Shown here: positions 29,317 through 37,209 of the stretch, piece by piece
How positions within the stretch are numbered: the first letter of the stretch is position 1
How the letters are laid out: every line of letters starts with the position of its first letter
From: Pseudomonas sp. GGS8
GTDB lineage: Bacteria > Pseudomonadota > Gammaproteobacteria > Pseudomonadales > Pseudomonadaceae
DNA length: 64,000 nucleotides
Assembly: GCF_024168645.1 (NCBI RefSeq)
Contig: NZ_JALJWF010000001.1
Coordinates: forward strand, 1,479,001 to 1,543,000
Reading direction: 5' to 3'
Made by a program: the position numbers and the translations under genes
The notes under the pieces: model-generated
Seen by the model: the letters and a program-made list of their open reading frames with translations, nothing else
The model's database searches: none
Told to the model about the DNA's origin: nothing

Positions 29317-29545
29317 CAGTGATTCGATTCACTACCCAGTTTCGGGGACCTTGGTACAGGCAGGCCGGGGATTCCCCCCTTTACACCGGGCTCATACCGC
29401 AACAGCGACGAGCCCACCCCGTTTTGGGGTCCTTGGTACAGGCAGGCCGGGGATTCCCTCTTTACACCGGGCTCACGACGCAATGCGCGAGCCCTCCCGT
29501 TTTGGGAACCTTGGTACAGGCAGGCCGGGGATTCCCTCTTTTATT
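29317..29545 (+). ncRNA. nrsZ: NrsZ-like nitrogen-regulated small RNA
   Basis: Behind a sigma-54 promoter and downstream of ntrC lies a non-coding stretch made of modules. CCTTGGTACAGGCAGGCCGG plus GGATTCCC occurs three times identically (29349-29376, 29431-29458, 29509-29536), each copy flanked by short complementary arms (GGGAA/TTCCC in the third). Between them are two GGGCTC...GAGCCC hairpins (29388-29415, 29469-29494) introduced by TTTACACC. The third module runs into TCTTTTATT and can serve as terminator. NrsZ of P. aeruginosa is known as an NtrBC/RpoN-dependent, processed sRNA in the same place and affects motility. Identity is inferred from position, promoter and modular layout. The exact 3' end overlaps the end of the convergent gene. 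Confidence 0.82.
29349..29536 (+). repeat. three tandem copies of a 28-base module
   Basis: The three identical 28-base units are spaced 82 and 78 bases apart. The intervening segments are related (TTTACACCGGGCTCA shared by two) but not identical, so the array arose by duplication of a unit of about 80 bases inside the RNA. Confidence 0.9.
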
Positions 29546-29981
29546 GCTCTCGGAGATGGATCTCCAGCCGCCAGCGGTCATCGACCTCACTACCGGCCCA
29601 CTCGCCCTGCAGTGGCCGGGCCGCCACCACCGTCAGCAACAATCCCCCATCACTCAAACGCGTTCGCCAGTTCACGTCCTTGCCGTTGAGCTTGAGCTGA
29701 CCTTTCTGTGCACGACCTTCAGCCTCAAACAGCAATGCAACACTGCCGTCGACCAACTCGCCGTGGGTCTTGGGTTCGTTGTTGAACCACACCACCAGCC
29801 CATCGTTGGTCACCTCGACCTGCTGCAAAACGCTGGGGTCGGGCGCGGTCAGGCGACCGATCATCAGGCCCACCATCACCCCGACAATCGCCAGCGAAGC
29901 CATCACCCGCGAGAATAGTTTCGAACGGGGATCCGCTTGCGGCGTAGAATGCTGCTCATCTTTACCTTCGGAGCCGTGCAT
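29541..29981 (-). CDS. membrane-anchored protein of unknown function
   Basis: A 146-residue protein: a short charged N-terminus ([20 protein letters not shown]), one membrane helix (about 26-43, [17 protein letters not shown]), then a periplasmic domain of about 100 residues with beta-strand pattern ([40 protein letters not shown]). I do not recognise the family by function. Its ATG shares bases with the ATG of trmL on the other strand (CATG at 29979-29982). An alternative start at Met27 would remove the cytoplasmic tail but keep the helix. Confidence 0.75.
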   Translation of the reverse strand: MHGSEGKDEQHSTPQADPRSKLFSRVMASLAIVGVMVGLMIGRLTAPDPSVLQQVEVTNDGLVVWFNNEPKTHGELVDGSVALLFEAEGRAQKGQLKLNGKDVNWRTRLSDGGLLLTVVAARPLQGEWAGSEVDDRWRLEIHLREQ

Positions 29982-30435
29982 GTTTCACGTCATCCTTTTC
30001 CAACCAGAAATTCCGCCGAATACCGGCAACGTTATCAGGCTGTGCGCCAACAGTGGCTGCCACCTGCATTTGATCGAACCGCTGGGCTTCGAGATGGACG
30101 ACAAGCGCCTGCGCCGGGCGGGCCTCGATTACCATGAGTATGCCACCCTGCAACGCCATGCGGACCTCGCCAGCTGTCTGGAAAGCCTCGGCCACCCTCG
30201 GCTGTTCGCCTTTACCACCAAGGGCTCGCGGCCGTTTCACGACGCCAGCTTCGCCGAGGGCGATGCGTTCCTGTTCGGCCCGGAAAGCCGTGGCTTGCCA
30301 GCCGAAGTGCTCGACGCCCTGCCCGGCGAACAACGCCTGCGCCTGCCCATGCGCGAAGGCTGTCGCAGCCTGAACCTGTCCAACACCGTGGCCATCGCGG
30401 TGTACGAAGCCTGGCGCCAGCTCGGGTTCAAGTAG
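29980..30435 (+). CDS. trmL: tRNA (cytidine/uridine-34-2'-O)-methyltransferase TrmL
   Basis: A 151-residue SPOUT-class enzyme that 2'-O-methylates the wobble base of tRNA-Leu. [20 protein letters not shown] is the family start, [20 protein letters not shown] follows, and the SAM-binding knot is FGPESRGLP (near 100) plus [20 protein letters not shown] (near 125-145). GGAG lies 6 bases before the ATG. An in-frame extension upstream is open but not conserved. Confidence 0.96.
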   Translation: MFHVILFQPEIPPNTGNVIRLCANSGCHLHLIEPLGFEMDDKRLRRAGLDYHEYATLQRHADLASCLESLGHPRLFAFTTKGSRPFHDASFAEGDAFLFGPESRGLPAEVLDALPGEQRLRLPMREGCRSLNLSNTVAIAVYEAWRQLGFK

Positions 30436-30465
30436 CTCGAAGATCATTTTCGCCTGACAGAAACA

Positions 30466-30528
30466 ATCGCGGGCAAGCCCGCTCCCACAGGCTCTGCACA
30501 ATCCTGTGGGAGCGGGCTTGCCCGCGAT
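30466..30528. repeat. REP pair (REPIN), CGCGGGCAAG family
   Basis: ATCGCGGGCAAGCCCGCTCC and inverted GGAGCGGGCTTGCCCGCGAT with a short spacer, between the converging trmL and secB genes. Confidence 0.92.
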
Positions 30529-30543
30529 CTTCAGCAGCGCAGC

Positions 30544-31029
30544 TTATTGAACGGTTGGAGTCTCGCCAGCCGTCTGCATGCGTTGCAGCTCTTGTGCGTA
30601 CAGCGCGTCGAAGTTCACCGGGGCCAGCATCAGGGCCGGGAACGAACCGCGGGTCACCAGGCTGTCCAGGGTTTCGCGAGCGTACGGGAACAGGATGTTC
30701 GGGCAGAACGCGCCCAGGGTGTGGCTCATCGAAGCGTCGTCCAGATTCTTGATCAGGAAGATCCCGGCCTGTTGTACTTCAGCAATGAACGCCACTTCTT
30801 CACCGTTTTTCACAGTGACCGACAGGGTCAGTACGACTTCGTGGAAGTCGCCTTCCAGCGCCTTCTGACGAGTGTTCAGATCCAGACCGACGCTCGGCTC
30901 CCACTGCTGGCGGAAGATTGCCGGGCTTTTCGGGGCTTCGAAGGACAAGTCACGTACGTAGATGCGCTGCAAGGAGAATTGCGGTGCGTTTTCTTCTTCG
31001 CTAGCTGCAGTGTTCTGTTGGTCAGTCAT
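30544..31029 (-). CDS. secB: protein-export chaperone SecB
   Basis: A 161-residue cytosolic tetrameric chaperone that keeps precursors unfolded and hands them to SecA. Family segments are [20 protein letters not shown] (residues about 18-37), [20 protein letters not shown] and the conserved [20 protein letters not shown]. It lies in a run secB - grxC - rhodanese on the same strand, which is common in gammaproteobacteria. Confidence 0.97.
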   Translation of the reverse strand: MTDQQNTAASEEENAPQFSLQRIYVRDLSFEAPKSPAIFRQQWEPSVGLDLNTRQKALEGDFHEVVLTLSVTVKNGEEVAFIAEVQQAGIFLIKNLDDASMSHTLGAFCPNILFPYARETLDSLVTRGSFPALMLAPVNFDALYAQELQRMQTAGETPTVQ

Positions 31030-31085
31030 CTCAGATCCTTTCTGATCTCGGGTCTTATAGGGGTGGCTATTTCTAAGTAAGGCAG

Positions 31086-31340
31086 TCAGGCCTTGAGCAT
31101 GGCGTCGAGCTTGCCGGCGCGCTCCAGGGCAAACAAATCATCACAGCCGCCAACGTGGGTGTTGCCGATCCAGATCTGCGGCACGGACGTACGCCCGGCC
31201 TTCTGAGCCATTGCGGCACGCACCTGCGGCTTGCCATCGACCTTGATCTCTTCGAAGGCTACGCCTTTGTTCTCGAGCAGGTACTTGGCTCGCGAGCAAT
31301 AAGGGCAGTAATCGCTGGAATAGACGACGACGTTGTTCAT
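31086..31340 (-). CDS. grxC: glutaredoxin 3
   Basis: An 84-residue dithiol glutaredoxin reducing disulfides with glutathione. The active site CPYC is at residues 12-15 ([11 protein letters not shown]), the glutathione-binding [19 protein letters not shown] near 51-69 includes the cis-Pro and the GG motif. It begins 1 base after the stop of the rhodanese gene. Confidence 0.96.
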   Translation of the reverse strand: MNNVVVYSSDYCPYCSRAKYLLENKGVAFEEIKVDGKPQVRAAMAQKAGRTSVPQIWIGNTHVGGCDDLFALERAGKLDAMLKA

Positions 31341-31341
31341 A

Positions 31342-31755
31342 TCACTTCACCAGCGGCAGATTGTCGGCTTTCCAGCTGGAAATACCGCCAGACAGCTTGG
31401 CGGCGGTGAAGCCGGACTTCATCAGTTCGCGGGCATGAGTACCGGCAGTCTGACCCATGGCGTCGACCAGGATAATGGTCTTGGCCTTGTGTTTTTCCAG
31501 TTCGCCGACGCGAGCGGCCAGTTTGTCCTGAGGAATATTCAACGCGCCAACGATGTGACCGGCGGCGAAATCCTTGGTCGGACGAATGTCGACCACCACG
31601 CCTGCGTCCTTGTTGACCAGCCCGGTCAGTTCACCGGTGCTCAGGCTGCGGCCGCCGCCTTGCATCTGATAGGCCAATAGCAGGGCCGCCAGTACAACGA
31701 AGATACCCACGAGAATGTAGTGGTTGGTGGCGAATTGAATCAGGTGATCAACCAT
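31342..31755 (-). CDS. membrane-anchored rhodanese-like protein lacking the catalytic cysteine
   Basis: A 137-residue protein with an N-terminal membrane helix (about 13-29, ILVGIFVVLAALLLAYQ) and one rhodanese domain: VVVDIRPTKDFAAGHIVGAL, then TIILVDAMGQTAGTHARELM. In active rhodaneses a Cys stands where VDAMGQ is found; here the whole protein contains no cysteine, so sulfur transfer is not expected. The start at 31755 gives the anchor directly; a further 16 codons upstream are open but unlikely. It resembles YibN in layout and its neighbours (grxC, secB, gpmI) are the same as in enteric bacteria. Confidence 0.88.
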   Translation of the reverse strand: MVDHLIQFATNHYILVGIFVVLAALLLAYQMQGGGRSLSTGELTGLVNKDAGVVVDIRPTKDFAAGHIVGALNIPQDKLAARVGELEKHKAKTIILVDAMGQTAGTHARELMKSGFTAAKLSGGISSWKADNLPLVK

Positions 31756-31908
31756 CGAAGGAGGTTCCAGGGCGTTAAAATGTCGGCCAGTATACACAGC
31801 CACTATGGTGGGCCAAACCCCGTCCGGCGGTGACGGCGTCGGAACTTAGCTTTAAACTCCTACTCCCTTTTCCATCGCCCTCTTTTAATTCAGCCACGAG
31901 TGGAATCC

Positions 31909-33438
31909 ATGACTACCACGCCTAAACCTTTGGTCCTGATCATTCTCGACGGCTTCGGTCACAGTGACAGCCAGGAATCCAACGCCATCTATGCGGCGAA
32001 AAAACCCGTACTGGACCGCCTGTGGGCCACCGTGCCGAACGGCCTGATCTCGGGCAGCGGCATGGACGTCGGCTTGCCGGACGGCCAGATGGGCAACTCC
32101 GAAGTCGGCCACATGAACCTCGGCGCCGGCCGGGTGGTGTATCAGGACTTCACCCGCGTGACCAAAGCGATCCGCGACGGCGAGTTCTTCGAGAACCCGA
32201 CCATCTGCGCCGCGGTGGATAAAGCCGTTGCTGCCGGCAAAGCCGTGCACTTCATGGGCCTGCTGTCCGATGGCGGCGTTCACAGCCACCAGGACCACCT
32301 GATCGCCATGGCTGAACTGGCCTTCAAGCGCGGCGCCGAAAAAATCTACCTGCACGCCTTCCTCGACGGCCGCGATACGCCGCCGAAAAGCGCCCAGTCG
32401 TCGATCGAATTGCTGGATGCGACCTTCGAAGCCCTCGGTAAAGGCCGGATCGCCAGCATCATTGGCCGTTATTACGCCATGGACCGCGACAACCGTTGGG
32501 ACCGCGTGTCCCAGGCCTACAACCTGATTGTCGATGGCGCCAGCGAATTCAACGCTGCCACCGCTCAGGAAGGCCTGCAAGCCGCCTACGAGCGTGGCGA
32601 GAGCGACGAATTCGTCAAAGCCACCAGCATCGGTGAGCCGGTGAAGGTCGAAGACGGCGACGCCGTGGTCTTCATGAACTTCCGTGCCGACCGTGCCCGC
32701 GAACTGACCCGCGTGTTCGTCGAAGACGATTTCAAGGAATTCGAACGCGCACGCAAGCCTGCGCTTGCCGGTTTCGTCATGCTGACCCAATACGCCGCCA
32801 GCATCCCCGCGCCATCGGCCTTCGCCGCGGGCAGCCTGGAAAATGTGTTGGGTGATTACCTGGCGAAAAACGGCAAGACACAGCTGCGCATCGCCGAAAC
32901 CGAGAAGTACGCTCATGTGACCTTCTTCTTCTCCGGCGGTCGCGAAGAACCGTTCCTGGGCGAAGAGCGCATCCTGATCCCGTCGCCGAAAGTCGCCACC
33001 TACGACTTGCAACCCGAGATGAGTGCCCCGGAAGTCACCGACCGCATCGTCGATGCCATTGAAAACCAGCGCTACGACGTGATCGTGGTCAACTACGCCA
33101 ACGGCGACATGGTCGGCCACAGCGGCGTGTTCGAGGCGGCGGTGAAAGCTGTGGAATGCCTGGACACCTGCGTCGGCCGCATCGTCACGGCACTGGAAAA
33201 AGTCGGCGGCGAAGCCCTGATCACCGCCGACCACGGCAACGTCGAGCAAATGTCCGACGCCTCCACCGGCCAGGCCCACACTGCCCACACCACCGAGCCG
33301 GTGCCGTTCATCTATGTCGGCAAGCGTGACTTGAAGGTTCGCGAAGGCGGCGTTCTGGCCGACGTGGCACCGACCATGCTGATGTTGCTGGGGCTTGAGA
33401 AGCCAGCGGAAATGACCGGGGCTTCGATTCTGGTGTAA
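31909..33438 (+). CDS. gpmI: 2,3-bisphosphoglycerate-independent phosphoglycerate mutase
   Basis: A 509-residue manganese enzyme interconverting 3- and 2-phosphoglycerate. The N-terminus [20 protein letters not shown] carries the first metal Asp, [20 protein letters not shown] the phospho-serine, and [11 protein letters not shown] with [12 protein letters not shown] the C-terminal metal ligands. ATGs at 31900 and 31909 are both possible; the second is preferred by similarity to family starts (MTTTPKPLV). It is divergent from the rhodanese gene and followed by a REP pair. Confidence 0.96.
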   Translation: MTTTPKPLVLIILDGFGHSDSQESNAIYAAKKPVLDRLWATVPNGLISGSGMDVGLPDGQMGNSEVGHMNLGAGRVVYQDFTRVTKAIRDGEFFENPTICAAVDKAVAAGKAVHFMGLLSDGGVHSHQDHLIAMAELAFKRGAEKIYLHAFLDGRDTPPKSAQSSIELLDATFEALGKGRIASIIGRYYAMDRDNRWDRVSQAYNLIVDGASEFNAATAQEGLQAAYERGESDEFVKATSIGEPVKVEDGDAVVFMNFRADRARELTRVFVEDDFKEFERARKPALAGFVMLTQYAASIPAPSAFAAGSLENVLGDYLAKNGKTQLRIAETEKYAHVTFFFSGGREEPFLGEERILIPSPKVATYDLQPEMSAPEVTDRIVDAIENQRYDVIVVNYANGDMVGHSGVFEAAVKAVECLDTCVGRIVTALEKVGGEALITADHGNVEQMSDASTGQAHTAHTTEPVPFIYVGKRDLKVREGGVLADVAPTMLMLLGLEKPAEMTGASILV

Positions 33439-33465
33439 TCCGCCTCATCAAACACCGCCAAACCC

Positions 33466-33555
33466 TGTGGGAGCGAGCCTGCTCGCGATAGCAATCTGAC
33501 AGCCAACATCTTTGTTGATTGTACTGATGCCATCGCGAGCAGGCTCGCTCCCACA
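33466..33555. repeat. REP pair (REPIN), CGCGAGCAGG family
   Basis: TGTGGGAGCGAGCCTGCTCG and inverted CGAGCAGGCTCGCTCCCACA with a 48-base spacer, in the gpmI to envC-like gene spacer. Confidence 0.92.
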
Positions 33556-33667
33556 TTGGTTTTCAGTGTTTTTCAGTCCAGTTATCACACAGCCCCAATT
33601 GGGCATTTTTTTTGCTGCGCTTGGCGGGCATACTAGGCCGTCCCTTTCCCTGGTGTCGCCCGCCTCT

Positions 33668-34960
33668 ATGCTTCGCGTCCTGATAGCCCTCGCTCTGACT
33701 TGCCTGCTCCAACCGGCCTTTGCCGACGAGCGCGCGCAAACCCAACAACAGTTGGACGCCACGCGTCAGGACATCGCTGAGCTGAAAAAACTGCTGGGTA
33801 AACTCCAGGAAGAAAAATCCGGGGTGCAGAAAGACCTCAAAGGCACCGAAACCGAGATGGGCACGCTCGAGAAGCAGGTCGAAGCGCTGCAAAAAGAGCT
33901 GAAGAAAAGCGAATCCGAGCTGCAGCGACTCGATGGTGAGAAAAAAAAACTCCAGAGCGCGCGCATTGAACAGCAACGGCTGATCGCCATTCAGGCCCGC
34001 GCGGCCTATCAGAATGGCCGCCAGGAGTACCTGAAACTGCTGCTCAACCAGCAGAACCCGGAAAAATTCGCCCGCACCCTCACCTATTACGACTACCTGA
34101 GCCAGGCCCGCCTGGAGCAGCTGAAGAATTTCAACGAGACCCTGCGCCAACTGGCCAATGTCGAAAAAGACATCTCGATGCAGCAAGCCCAGTTGCTGGT
34201 GCAGAAAAGCAGCCTCGACAGCCAGCGCGACGAACTCGACAAGGTCCGCAAAGAGCGCCAGCAAGTCCTGGCCAAGTTGAATGACGACGTGAAGGCTCGA
34301 GACCAGAAACTGGCCGCCCGCGAGCAGGATCAGGCGGACCTGTCTAAAGTCCTTAAAACCATTGAAGAAACCTTGGCCCGTCAGGCCCGTGAGGCAGAAG
34401 AAGCGCGGCAAAAAGCGTTGATCGCCCAGCAGGAAGCTGAAAAAAAGCGGTTACGTGAGGCTCAGGCTCAAGCAGACGCCACTGACGCCCCACGCAAACC
34501 CGCCAAATCGACGCCCGGCGCTCTGGTTTCAAGTTCAGGTGAGACCTTCGGCGGCCCTTTTGCTTCAACTCGCGGCAAACTTCCATGGCCGGTTGATGGT
34601 CGACTGCTGGCGCGCTTCGGTGAAACCCGTGGCGACGATGCCCGAACCAAGTGGGACGGCGTGATGATCAGCGCCTCCGCCGGCAGCCAGGTGCATGCCG
34701 TTCACGGCGGCCGCGTGGTGTTTGCCGACTGGCTGCGCGGTGCCGGGCTGCTGGTGATTCTCGACCACGGCAACGGTTTTTTGAGTCTTTATGGTCACAA
34801 CCAGACGCTGCTCAAGTCTGCCGGTGACGTGGTAAAAGCCGGTGAGTCCATCTCCACTGTCGGTAACAGTGGCGGGCAGGACACACCAGCACTGTATTTC
34901 GCTATTCGTCAGCAGGGTCACCCGAGTGATCCAGCGCAATGGTGCCGTGCGCAAGGATAA
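33668..34960 (+). CDS. envC: EnvC-like murein hydrolase activator (degenerate M23/LytM)
   Basis: A 430-residue exported protein: signal peptide MLRVLIALALTCLLQPAFA, a long coiled coil (about 22-260, heptads rich in Q/K/E/L), a linker, and a C-terminal LytM domain (about 310-430). Zinc ligands of active M23 peptidases are missing: TKWDGVMI replaces the HxxxD motif and ALYFAIRQQG replaces LHFEIR, while LYGHN is kept. This is the pattern of E. coli EnvC, which activates amidases AmiA/B at the septum rather than cutting itself. It is 31 bases upstream of ctpA in the same direction. Confidence 0.93.
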   Translation: MLRVLIALALTCLLQPAFADERAQTQQQLDATRQDIAELKKLLGKLQEEKSGVQKDLKGTETEMGTLEKQVEALQKELKKSESELQRLDGEKKKLQSARIEQQRLIAIQARAAYQNGRQEYLKLLLNQQNPEKFARTLTYYDYLSQARLEQLKNFNETLRQLANVEKDISMQQAQLLVQKSSLDSQRDELDKVRKERQQVLAKLNDDVKARDQKLAAREQDQADLSKVLKTIEETLARQAREAEEARQKALIAQQEAEKKRLREAQAQADATDAPRKPAKSTPGALVSSSGETFGGPFASTRGKLPWPVDGRLLARFGETRGDDARTKWDGVMISASAGSQVHAVHGGRVVFADWLRGAGLLVILDHGNGFLSLYGHNQTLLKSAGDVVKAGESISTVGNSGGQDTPALYFAIRQQGHPSDPAQWCRAQG

Positions 34961-34991
34961 GCACGTTACCTAATTCAGGAGTTTGTTCGAC

Positions 34992-36311
34992 ATGCTGCAT
35001 TTGTCCCGCCTTACCTCGCTGGCCCTGACGATCGCCCTGGTGATCGGCGCGCCTCTGGCGTTTGCCGCTCAACCGGCCCCGACGGTCGCGCCTGCCGGCA
35101 CCGCTGCGACCACCAAGGCGCCATTGCCGCTGGACGAGTTGCGCACCTTTGCCGAAGTCATGGACCGGATCAAGGCAGCCTATGTAGAACCGGTGGATGA
35201 CAAGACCCTGCTGGAAAACGCCATTAAAGGCATGCTCAGCAACCTTGACCCGCACTCCGCCTATCTGGGCCCGGAAGACTTCACTGAACTGCAGGAAAGC
35301 ACCAGTGGCGAATTCGGTGGCCTGGGCATCGAAGTCGGCGCTGAAGACGGTTTCATCAAAGTGGTTTCGCCCATCGATGACACCCCGGCTTCCAAGGCCG
35401 GCATCCAGGCCGGCGACTTCATCGTCAAGATCAACGGCCAGCCGACTCGCGGCCAGAGCATGACCGAAGCCGTGGACAAGATGCGCGGCAAGATCGGCCA
35501 GAAGATCACCCTGACCCTGGTGCGCGACGGCGGCACGCCGTTCGACGTGACTCTGGTCCGCGCCACCATCCAGGTGAAAAGCGTCAAGAGCCAGTTGCTG
35601 GAGTCCGGCTACGGCTATATCCGCATCACCCAGTTCCAGGTCAAGACCGGTGAAGAGGTCTCCAAGGCCCTGGCCAAGCTGCGCAAGGACAACGGCAAGA
35701 AACTCAGCGGCATTATCCTCGACCTGCGTAACAACCCGGGCGGCGTGCTGCAATCGGCGGTGGAAGTGGTCGACCACTTCATCACCAAGGGCCTGATCGT
35801 CTACACCAAGGGCCGCATTGCCAACTCCGAGCTGCGCTTCTCCGCCACCGGCAAGGACGAAAGCGAAGCCGTGCCAATGGTCGTGCTGATCAACGGCGGC
35901 AGCGCCTCGGCCTCGGAAATTGTCGCCGGCGCCCTGCAGGATCAGAAACGTGCGGTAGTCATGGGCACTACCAGTTTCGGCAAAGGCTCGGTACAAACCG
36001 TGTTGCCACTGAACAACGACCGCGCACTGAAAATCACCACGGCGCTGTACTACACGCCGAACGGCCGCTCGATTCAGGCTCAGGGCATCGTCCCGGACAT
36101 CGAAGTGCGCAAGGCCAAGATCACCAACGAGCAGGACGGCGAGTACTTCAAGGAAGCCGATCTGCAAGGTCACTTGGGCAACGGCAACGGCGGTGCCGAC
36201 AAACCGAGCGGTTCGGGCAGCAAAGCCAAGGCCATGCCGCAGGATGACGATTACCAGTTGGCCCAGGCCCTGAGCCTGCTCAAAGGGCTGAGCATCACCC
36301 GCGGCCACTGA
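34992..36311 (+). CDS. ctpA: carboxyl-terminal processing protease CtpA (S41)
   Basis: A 439-residue periplasmic serine protease: signal peptide to about residue 23 (LALTIALVIGAPLAFA), PDZ domain with EFGGLGIEVGAEDGFIKVVS (near 100-120), and the catalytic Ser in NGGSASASEIVAGALQDQKR (near 300-315) with the Lys in TSFGKGSVQTVLPLN. CtpA of P. aeruginosa degrades cell wall hydrolases with a lipoprotein partner, which agrees with the EnvC-like neighbour. The ATG at 34992 has AGGAG 9 bases upstream. Gly/Lys-rich tail before the last helix. Confidence 0.95.
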   Translation: MLHLSRLTSLALTIALVIGAPLAFAAQPAPTVAPAGTAATTKAPLPLDELRTFAEVMDRIKAAYVEPVDDKTLLENAIKGMLSNLDPHSAYLGPEDFTELQESTSGEFGGLGIEVGAEDGFIKVVSPIDDTPASKAGIQAGDFIVKINGQPTRGQSMTEAVDKMRGKIGQKITLTLVRDGGTPFDVTLVRATIQVKSVKSQLLESGYGYIRITQFQVKTGEEVSKALAKLRKDNGKKLSGIILDLRNNPGGVLQSAVEVVDHFITKGLIVYTKGRIANSELRFSATGKDESEAVPMVVLINGGSASASEIVAGALQDQKRAVVMGTTSFGKGSVQTVLPLNNDRALKITTALYYTPNGRSIQAQGIVPDIEVRKAKITNEQDGEYFKEADLQGHLGNGNGGADKPSGSGSKAKAMPQDDDYQLAQALSLLKGLSITRGH

Positions 36312-36312
36312 G

Positions 36313-37110
36313 ATGCGCTTGCGGTTGCTACTCGGTCTGCTGTGCAGTCTGGCGGGTGTTGCTCACGCGGCGCCCGTCACGACAGCGACCACACCTCACA
36401 AGGCTTATCTGAGCCTGATCATCGATGACTTGGGGCAGAACCTGCCCCGGGATCGGCGCGTGCTGGCCCTGCCCGGCCCGGTCACCACGGCGATCATGCC
36501 CGATACACCCCACGCCACCGAATTCGCCCGCCAAGCCCATCGTGCCGGCAAGACTGTCATTCTGCACATGCCCATGGACCCGGCCACCGGGCCGTTCGCC
36601 TGGCACCCCGAGTTACCCATCGAAGAGCTCGAGAAGCGCCTGAACGCAGCATTCGAGGCGGTGCCATACGCCGCGGGCATCAATAACCACATGGGCAGCC
36701 GCATGACCGCTCAGCAACCGGCCATGGCCTGGCTGATGGCGGATTTGCAGCGTCGGCACAAGTTCTTCGTCGACAGCCGCACCAGTGCGCAAACCGTGGC
36801 CGCCGCCGAGGCGCAGAAGATTGGTTTGGCGAGTGTTTCGCGGGATGTATTTCTGGATGATGAACGCACCGAAGCGGCGATCTTCACCCAGCTTCAAGCG
36901 GCGATCAGCCTGGCGCGCAAGCAGGGCTCGGCGGTGATGATCGGACATCCATATCCGCAGACCCTGGCGGTACTGGAGCGTGAGTTACCCAAGCTCAAGG
37001 CGCAGGGTATTGACTGGATCGACATCAAATTGATGATCAGCGTGCGCGGCAATCGCGCGACGGCTGCTCATGGCAATGATGGGCAATACCGTCTACCGCC
37101 CGGTAAATAA
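36313..37110 (+). CDS. divergent polysaccharide deacetylase family protein (YibQ-like)
   Basis: A 265-residue exported protein with signal peptide MRLRLLLGLLCSLAGVAHA. The divergent deacetylase (YibQ) domain shows LSLIIDDLGQNLPRDRRVLA (residues about 34-53), TVILHMPMDP near 80 and AAGINNHMGSRMTAQQPAMA near 115-135, holding the Asp/His residues of the fold. It begins 1 base after the ctpA stop. The substrate is unknown; the run gpmI-envC-ctpA-yibQ is a recurrent gammaproteobacterial order linked to cell wall turnover. Confidence 0.9.
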   Translation: MRLRLLLGLLCSLAGVAHAAPVTTATTPHKAYLSLIIDDLGQNLPRDRRVLALPGPVTTAIMPDTPHATEFARQAHRAGKTVILHMPMDPATGPFAWHPELPIEELEKRLNAAFEAVPYAAGINNHMGSRMTAQQPAMAWLMADLQRRHKFFVDSRTSAQTVAAAEAQKIGLASVSRDVFLDDERTEAAIFTQLQAAISLARKQGSAVMIGHPYPQTLAVLERELPKLKAQGIDWIDIKLMISVRGNRATAAHGNDGQYRLPPGK

Positions 37111-37209
37111 TCAAGCCCCCTTCTGTCTCTCGATATCTATATATGCCTCTTGGTATCCAGCGTCGTGCCACGATTGCGCACACCTGAATTTCATCACCAA
37201 GGAATGGCC

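Noticed and set aside
29349..29536. Three 28-base direct repeats looking like a mini CRISPR array
   Set aside because: Spacers of about 50 bases share sequence and hairpins with each other, no cas genes are near, and a sigma-54 promoter drives the array. It fits a modular sRNA.
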